Shown: one piece after another, positions 58,167 through 64,000 of the stretch
Layout of the letters: every line of letters starts with the position of its first letter
How positions within the stretch are numbered: position 1 is the first letter of the stretch
Assembly (NCBI GenBank): GCA_047495785.1
Contig: JBLDXI010000054.1
Location: 1 to 64,000 of the forward strand
Source: Lepidodermella squamata
Taxonomy: Eukaryota > Gastrotricha
Length of the DNA: 64,000 bases
Reading direction: 5' to 3'
Notes under the pieces: model-generated
The model's input: only the letters and a program-made list of their open reading frames with translations
Database searches by the model: none
What the model was told of the DNA's origin: nothing
Position numbers and translations under genes: made by a program

Positions 58167-59330
58167 ATGTTTATTATACTCACCGTTTCCATATTCGCAG
58201 TCACGAGTGCGGAAACCGATCTTGACCTTATTCTGTCGCAATGTCACGTGTCGCCTGAAGCAAACTCGCCCAGCGAGCTCACAGGTCAACCTACTTTAAT
58301 TCGAACTTCTTTGATGGTCGACCGAATAATGGAACTGGACGACGTGAGTGAGACAATGAAGATAGGCGGAGTTTTCATAGTCAACTGGTTCGACAGGTGC
58401 ACAGCTACTCTGCAAGGCAACACAACCACATCCGTGATTCAGTTGTTCGACGATAGCCTCGGTAAAATATGGAGGCCGCGATTTTTCCATCGCAATGGCA
58501 TAACTAACACTGCGTTGAAAGGCGATGACATAGGCAAGGCCCTGGCTATCGAGATACCGATTGGTGTCTACTACGAGCAAACGGTTGGCCTTTTCGATTC
58601 ATATTGTTACTTCGACTTTTTTCGATATCCTTTTGAAAGGTACTTAGGCTTTACTGAAAAGGGACGCATTATCTAGAAAAAATCTGATTTTTTTCAAAGG
58701 CAATTCTGTTGCGCAAAATTTGTGCTGATGAATCGGCATCAATTCGCTTATATCGAATTCGCAACTGTAAATTTCCTATCGAACGACATCATCTCCAACG
58801 GCTCTGTCTGGCGATATCTTTCGAGCAGCGCTTCAGTCGATCGCAGTAATTCATCTGGAAATTATAACGACTACAACGTCGCTGAATTTTGCTTCTATTT
58901 CCAACGCAACCCAGACTACTATCTTATCAACCTATTCGCACCAGGTTTTATTCTGAGTCTGTTGGAAGAATCAAGTTTCCTCGTGCCAGCCGAGTTCCCA
59001 GACCGAGCTGCACTAGCGTGTACCTTCATGCTGTCAACCTTCGTCCTGCAAGCCCAAATGCTGTCGAGCCTACCGAAAACTTCGCAAGCTATCGTTGCAG
59101 AGTATTACCTGCTTGGTCAAACGATTTTCGCCATGTTGATTGCAATATATTCCTCGGCGATATGTACGTTTGTGACTCTGTGGCCGGACAAAGCTCGCAG
59201 TGATCTGGTCGTGTTCAAGAAAAGCTTCAGATATTACATTTTCGTTGACTTGGTAGCTTGCTCGGTTTTTGCCACTGTGTTCACCTGTTTCAATCTGGCG
59301 ACGGCTTGGGTCTTTATAGTTAGCGCTTGA
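58167..59330 (+). CDS. Cys-loop ligand-gated ion channel subunit with intron (subgroup D)
   Basis: Exons 58167-58639 and 58700-59330 joined by a 60-nt GTACTT...AAAG intron in phase 2; 367 aa. Without splicing the frame hits a stop and loses the second Cys of the loop; with it the Cys-loop C147-C161 (CYFDFFRYPFERQFC) is complete, and the intron lies inside it at codon 158. Signal peptide MFIILTVSIFAVTSA; NSPSELTG motif; M1 NLFAPGFILSLLE; M2 after AEFPDR (5' Cys, 9' Leu kept); LPKTSQ; M3; short loop; M4. The only receptor here with an evident intron. Related to the 20972 locus. Confidence 0.85.
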
Positions 59331-59816
59331 TAGACTATTACACTACCGTAAACTCTTGACTCAAGGATTGCGTGATATATGATATAAGTACCTTTTGGGA
59401 GTATTATTTTTTATTATCTCATTTCTCATTTTCTTTCTCAGTAAATTGCTGACGTGCGCTATTCATTCGAAACTTGGGAACAGAACATAAAAAATACGAA
59501 GGAGAAGCTGATCAAACAAATAGATTAATCATGAGTAAATTACGAAAACACAATGCATGCTTTCTACATCTAAGTACTGAGCTGAAGCCGATTCTCATCA
59601 ACAATACTTAATACATGTGACTATTAAGCTCAAGGTCAGTGAGTAAGCCAAAAAGTGAAGCAGATGCCGAAGTTATTTTTAAACTGCACTATCGATTTTA
59701 TAAGCTATAAATAGACTCATGTTTGACCAGCTTATTCGCTTGGCATAAAATTTATTCTGTTCTTAATTCTTCGCTCGCAACTCGTCATTTGGTTCAATTT
59801 TTTCATCACAAGAAAA
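59331..59816. other. Gap, no gene seen
   Basis: AT-rich. The last 120 bp resemble the sequence upstream of the second protease gene (CTTGGCATAAAATTT...AATTCTTCGCT versus ...GCATAATTCTTCGCTTG), probably a shared promoter. No ORF. Confidence 0.45.
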
Positions 59817-61360
59817 ATGAATTTTCTCCTCGTCTCCGCACTGTTCGCAATTAATGCGCAAAAAGGTTATTTTAATATTAGACTAACAGCATAGAATTAT
59901 ATCTCACCCCTTTTTCAGCATGCAGCGTCATCTACACAGCGCCTGTAACCAGCATGGGCCTGGAGGTATTTTAATGGTTTCCACCATAGTAAAACAACTG
60001 AAGTAGCATGTCATTTGATATAGCATAACTCGCCTTATAATGTGGACGTAACGTTCGGAACACCGGGACAAACTTTCCCTTTGATGGTTGATTCTGGCTC
60101 GAAGCCTCTCCAAGTTGCCGGTTTGCCCTTCGCTCGAGCTCTGAACTACCAAATCGATGGATTCGACGTTTCGAAATCCAAAACGTGGGAGAATGCGAGC
60201 AAAACTATCCCTCCGAATCAGATCAACTACGGCAGCGCCTCTCTTGCCTGCACTTTCGGCTACGACACTGTTTCCTTCGGAAATTTCAACGTGAAGAGAA
60301 CAGTCATTGCGATAACATACGAGGCCCTGTCTGGGAACCCGCCCAACGGCCACAGTGGCGTAGTCGGGATGGGGTGGCAGGATTACACCCAGCCTTGCAT
60401 CGCCAAGTCGCCATCTTGCATCTTACCAGCTATCATTTCTGCAGCTGTAGCGGAAAAGAACCAGCCGATCTGGACCATCTACCTAACATCAGCTTCGGGA
60501 TTCAAGGAGGGTGGCTTGAACATCGGAACGATTGATAGAAGCCAATTCACTGGAGATATCGTCTATTCGAAAGTCACGCCATACGGCATTTCGAATACCA
60601 AGTGGAACGTATATCTCGACAAAATTTCGGTAAAGAAAAGCCACAGGTTATTCGCAGTTTGAAAGTATGGGAATCCTTTCAAATTCAATAAAAAATGTTG
60701 TCAATTCAATGCGCCAAACTCGTTCGGCGGGGTTTCAGAGAGGGCGAAATTTCATTTCTCTATGGCTAGCTATAGAATAATCCTTTATTGCTGTTCTGCT
60801 TTCGTAATTTCCTAGCAGCTTTTGTCGCCCATTGACATTTTTTTCGAATTCGCCTCACAAGTTATTTTACATTACAGGTCAATGGCAAAACAATTGCTTG
60901 CCAAAACGGAGCTTGCAGCATCCTTCCCGATACCGGAACAACCGCTGCCATCAACCTGCCGTCCACTGAAGTCGCCACTGCAATTGCGAAAGGTCTGGGC
61001 GCTACTCAGCAGTGCACGGAAGCAAGCTGCAAGGACACCGAGGACAACTGGAACGGCGCAAACTGGGGCTGGCCGTGTAGTGCTAAGCTCTCGAAATCTC
61101 TGCCGACCCTCAATTTCGAGATAAATGGTGGCCGTGTCACAGTTCCTCCCGCAGTGTATCTTGGCAATAACCAGTTGGGGAAAACGAGCGGATGGTGTTC
61201 TTTGGGGTCGCCAGGTGGCATCTTCAAGGTGAGCGCAAATTCCAACAATCAGATTATTCTGGGCAAGCCAGTCATCCAGCGCTACTACAACGTCTTCGAT
61301 GTTGGAAATGCTCGCTGGGGCTTCGCCCCCGTCGTTGGTCTTCCTGCCGATTTAGCTTGA
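59817..61360 (+). CDS. Secreted pepsin-like aspartic protease, copy 1 (4 exons)
   Basis: Exons 59817-59865, 59919-59965, 60024-60629 and 60878-61360; introns 53, 58 and 248 nt; all phases agree, giving 394 aa. Exon 1 is the signal peptide (MNFLLVSALFAINA). Family A1 signatures: first catalytic motif DSGS (D55), flap tyrosine in INYGSAS (Y101), second catalytic motif DTGT (D252), and the C-terminal ILGKPVIQRYYNVFDVG...GFAPV block. Only about 16 residues lie between signal peptide and the N-lobe, so the usual ~40-residue pepsin propeptide seems to be absent. DSGS in place of DTGS at the first site is seen in some A1 enzymes and should allow activity. Extracellular protein digestion is likely. 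AATAAA at about 61434. Confidence 0.88.
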
Positions 61361-61879
61361 GAGAAACCCTCGCAGCAGCGCAAGGTACTGAGAAAGAGAT
61401 GAGAGATAACGATGAGAAAGGATAAAGAAGAAATGAATAAACCCAATTAACACCTAATGACTACTTATACCAATTCCGAATATCAAAATTTGTCCTGGTT
61501 AATAATTATTTCTGTTAAATCTTTCGCAAAGTAGTGAAAAGAAGGCCGGTATCATAACTCTAAACTGGCTCTGACGCTCTGAATGCGTGTTTCAACCTGC
61601 AATCAGGACTCGCCACAGTACACTATATACTCCTACAGAAAAAAAGCAGTGTACACAAATCAAAGCCATAAGATAAGCACTGCCCTGGAAATGACTAAGT
61701 ATATTTACGTAAGTAAAAAAAGTACCGTAACGTTGGGCGCTTTGGCGAGTACTAACTGAATTGATTTTTCCATGATAAGAGCACTCTTGTTTGACAAGCT
61801 CAACTCTCCGGGAATCGCATTTTTCGCATAATTCTTCGCTTGTAACTCATTATGTAATTCTGATTTTTGTTCAGTAAAG
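61361..61879. other. Gap between protease copies
   Basis: Contains the poly(A) signal of copy 1, a degenerate MITE (61600-61758) and the promoter side of copy 2, which shares short blocks with that of copy 1. Confidence 0.5.
61600..61758. mobile_element. Degenerate pogo/Tigger-like MITE copy
   Basis: The left end CAATCAGGACTCGCCACAG and then TACACT, and the inverse of the right end CAGTTAGTACTCGCCAAAG, both resemble the terminal repeat of the intact element at 63448-63625 (CAGTCAGT.CTCGCCATAG). About 159 bp, non-coding, older copy. Confidence 0.5.
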
Positions 61880-63368
61880 ATGAAATTTCTTATCTTCTCC
61901 GCACTGTTCGCAATTCATGCGCAAAAAGGTTAGTTTGAGATTCGCCGTAACAGCATCGCGAAATACTAACCCCATATATTTAGCGTCAAGCGTCATTTAC
62001 ACAGCACCCGTAACCAGCTTGGGCATAGAGGTAAGTATATTAATGTAAATGTTTCCATGTGAGGCTGTATCATTAAATTGATTCAGCATAGTTCGCCCTA
62101 CAATGTCGACGTAACGTTCGGAACGCCCGGTCAAACCTTCCCTTTGATGGTCGATTCTGGCTCGAAACCGCTCCAAGTCGCGGGTCGACCCTTTGCGCGA
62201 GCTCTTGACAACAGAATCGGTGGGTTTGACGTTTCAAAATCCAAAACCTGGGGAAATGCGAGCAAAACTATCCCTCCGAGTCAGATCAACTACGGCAGCG
62301 CTTCTCTGGCCTGCACTTTCGGCTACGACACTGTTTCCTTCGGAAATTTCAACGTGAAGAGAACAGTCATTGCGATAACTTATGAAGCCCTGTCTGGAAA
62401 CCCGCCCAACGGACATAGTGGCGTAGTCGGCATGGGTTGGCAGAATCACACCCAAGCCTGCGTCCCAAAATCGCCATCTTGCATCTTACCAGCTATTATT
62501 TCGGCCGCTGTAGCGGAAAAGAACCTCCCGATTTGGACCATCTATCTAACAGCAGCTTCGGGATTCAAGGAGGGTGGCTTGAACATCGGTATGATTGACC
62601 AAAGCCAATTCACTGGTAGAATTGTCTATTCGAAGGTCACGCCATTCGGCATTTCGAAAACCAAGTGGAGCGTTTATCTAGACAAAATTTCGGTTAGGAA
62701 ATATCTTCTCGTTTAATGGGGTACAGTACACCCGGCTCGATAGATCCGAGCGAGAAAACCTAATGAAGAACTTTAATCCGAAAGTGTTGAAAAACACTCT
62801 AAATATGAAATTTTATTCCTCCTCGTTTTCTCATTTCTGGAACAGATTGTTTGCGAGGCCATTTACAGTTGTTATTGCATTACAGGTCAACGGTAAAGCT
62901 ATTGCTTGCCAGAGCAGTGCTTGCAGCATCATTCCTGATACCGGAACTACCGCTGCCATCAACCTACCTTCCACTGAAGTCGCCACTGCAATTGCGAAAG
63001 GTCTGGGCGCTACTCAACAATGTACAAAATCTAGCTGCAAGGACACAAATGAAAACTGGAACGGCGCAAACTGGGGCTGGCCGTGTAGTGCTAAGCTCTC
63101 GAAATCTCTGCCGACCCTCAATTTCGAGATAAATGGTGGTCGTGTCACTGTTCCTCCGGCAGTGTATCTTGGCCGTAAGCAGATGAACAAAACGAGCGGC
63201 TGGTGTTCTCTGGGCGCGCCTGGTGGCATCTTCAAGGTGAACGCAAACTCGCAGAATCTGATCATTGTTGGCAAGCCAGTCATCCAGCGCTACTACAACG
63301 TCTTCGATGTTGGAAATGCTCGCTGGGGCTTCGCGCCTGTTGTTGGTCTACCAGCCGATTTGGCATGA
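61880..63368 (+). CDS. Secreted pepsin-like aspartic protease, copy 2 (4 exons)
   Basis: Exons 61880-61928, 61984-62030, 62087-62692 and 62886-63368; introns 55, 56 and 193 nt; 394 aa, the same exon lengths as copy 1 to the base. Catalytic DSGS and DTGT motifs and the flap tyrosine are kept, so both copies should be active. The third intron starts GTTAGG, weaker than the GTAAAG of copy 1. Differences cluster in surface loops (for example GRPFARALDNRIGG against GLPFARALNYQIDG). Signal peptide MKFLIFSALFAIHA; no clear propeptide. Tandem duplication of about 2 kb. AATAAA near 63692. Confidence 0.88.
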
Positions 63369-63447
63369 TATGAAGTCTTATAGCCATACTAAGGCGATCG
63401 GAAAAGTGAAATGAGACTGAGAGATACTTATTTGAAGATAGATACTA

Positions 63448-63625
63448 CAGTCAGTCCTCGCCATAGTACACTCCGTTATAGTGCACTTATTCGTCATAGT
63501 ACACGTTTTGGCCGGTCCCAATTATGAGCTGACAAGCTAATTTCGACTCGCAAGGGTACATTTTTCGCTTATGTACACCTTTTTTCGGGTCCCCCGTGAA
63601 AGTGTACTATGGCGAGAACTGACTG
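63448..63625. mobile_element. Pogo/Tigger-like MITE with TA target duplication
   Basis: 178 bp bounded by about 26-bp inverted repeats: left CAGTCAGTCCTCGCCATAG then TACACT, right the inverse with one mismatch (CAGTCAGTTCTCGCCATAG). TA flanks both tips (63446-63447 and 63626-63627), the Tc1/mariner-superfamily target. Short internal copies of ATAGT(A/G)CAC give further structure. Non-coding, so mobilised in trans if at all. Confidence 0.8.
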
Positions 63626-64000
63626 TAGTTCCCGTTCAAAAAAGCTATGGGCGAGGGTATCGAAAAATAGATGAAGGGATGAAAAATAATTGAATAAAAG
63701 GACCAATGTTACTCAGACAGGTTTTGATTGGATCAACTGGTCTTTCAATTGCTAGGTACTTCAGCTTCAGGTTATCGCTTATCACTTATCACTTATTGTT
63801 TAGACTTAACAAGAATTTCATGGCTGCTGTGTTGCAGAAGGCACTCGTCGTATCTGTTATAAATTTAGAACTTCGAAGCGAATAGTCGTTGGAGAGTACG
63901 TGTCGTGTCGAATCACTGTTATTTTCGAAATAATATTAACTAATTGCAGGGACCCCGCACAGAACAGGTTACGAATAAAACAACAGCTATGAGTTCAAAG
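63626..64000. other. Right edge of window, no complete gene
   Basis: Holds the AATAAA of protease copy 2 and AT-rich sequence. A short open stretch after an AATTGCAG acceptor-like site at about 63950 runs to the window edge and could be an exon, but 50 bases are too few to judge. Confidence 0.4.

Noticed and set aside
58640-58699. Reading the 58167 receptor as a frameshifted pseudogene
   Set aside because: A canonical GT...AG 60-nt intron restores the Cys-loop and the full frame precisely, so splicing is the better explanation.
1-64000. CRISPR arrays, bacterial operons or riboswitches
   Set aside because: None seen; introns, poly(A) signals and animal gene families show a eukaryotic chromosome.
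63950-64000. Partial exon at the right edge
   Set aside because: Only about 50 open bases after an AG; too short to support a gene.

Overview
The window looks like a chromosome segment of a small-genome invertebrate animal. The spliced host genes I could reconstruct have GT-AG introns mostly 45-60 nt long (shortest candidate 32 nt), AATAAA signals close behind stop codons, signal-peptide first exons, and metazoan families: a Ly6-like protein, a sushi/CCP membrane protein, Cys-loop receptors, ankyrin proteins and pepsin-like aspartic proteases. I cannot fix the phylum from sequence alone; an ecdysozoan such as a nematode or tardigrade is a guess. The ORFs use eukaryotic start contexts, so wherever an open frame began with GTG or TTG I moved the start to an ATG.

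Layout. 0-1.8 kb: a two-exon Ly6-like gene, then tRNA-related repeats and a pyrimidine microsatellite. 1.8-16.3 kb: a nearly complete Polinton/Maverick (adintovirus-like) element. It carries protein-primed DNA polymerase B, integrase, packaging ATPase, penton and major capsid proteins, a minor virion protein, an adenain-like protease, small zinc proteins, a fibre-like protein, membrane and coiled-coil proteins and an HTH protein. All its recognisable genes are open, but I could not see terminal inverted repeats. 16.6-17.2 kb: a spliced gene of unknown function. 18-59 kb: a large array of Cys-loop (pentameric ligand-gated) ion-channel genes on both strands. There are 17 loci, 15 usable or nearly so and 2 clearly degenerate, plus two small relics. 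Among them are three ankyrin-repeat loci, a sushi-domain membrane gene, a small membrane-protein gene, a LINE relic and several MITE-like elements. 59.8-63.4 kb: two tandem four-exon aspartic protease genes separated and followed by related pogo/Tigger-like MITEs.

How it works together. The Polinton reads as a self-contained virus-like unit: replication (PolB), integration (integrase with chromodomain), packaging (ATPase), capsid (MCP, penton, minor protein), maturation (protease) and possibly its own late transcription factor. Two features stand out. The integrase ORF begins with a parvovirus-VP1-like phospholipase A2 domain. The protease ORF has no ATG before its catalytic histidine, but lies in the -1 frame behind an A AAA AAC slippery heptamer abutting the stop codon of the upstream virion-protein gene, which suggests programmed frameshifting. 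The receptor array shows birth-and-death evolution: four sequence subgroups, recent tandem copies with duplicated flanks, pseudogenes and relics. The channels have a very short M3-M4 loop, an acidic -1' residue and an invariant M2 cysteine.

Caveat: several single-base frameshifts lie in or near short homopolymers (T8 at 21403-21410, A7 at 51015-51021, an extra base near 22852-22855). Residual assembly error is a live alternative to decay, and must also be weighed for the protease frameshift site.
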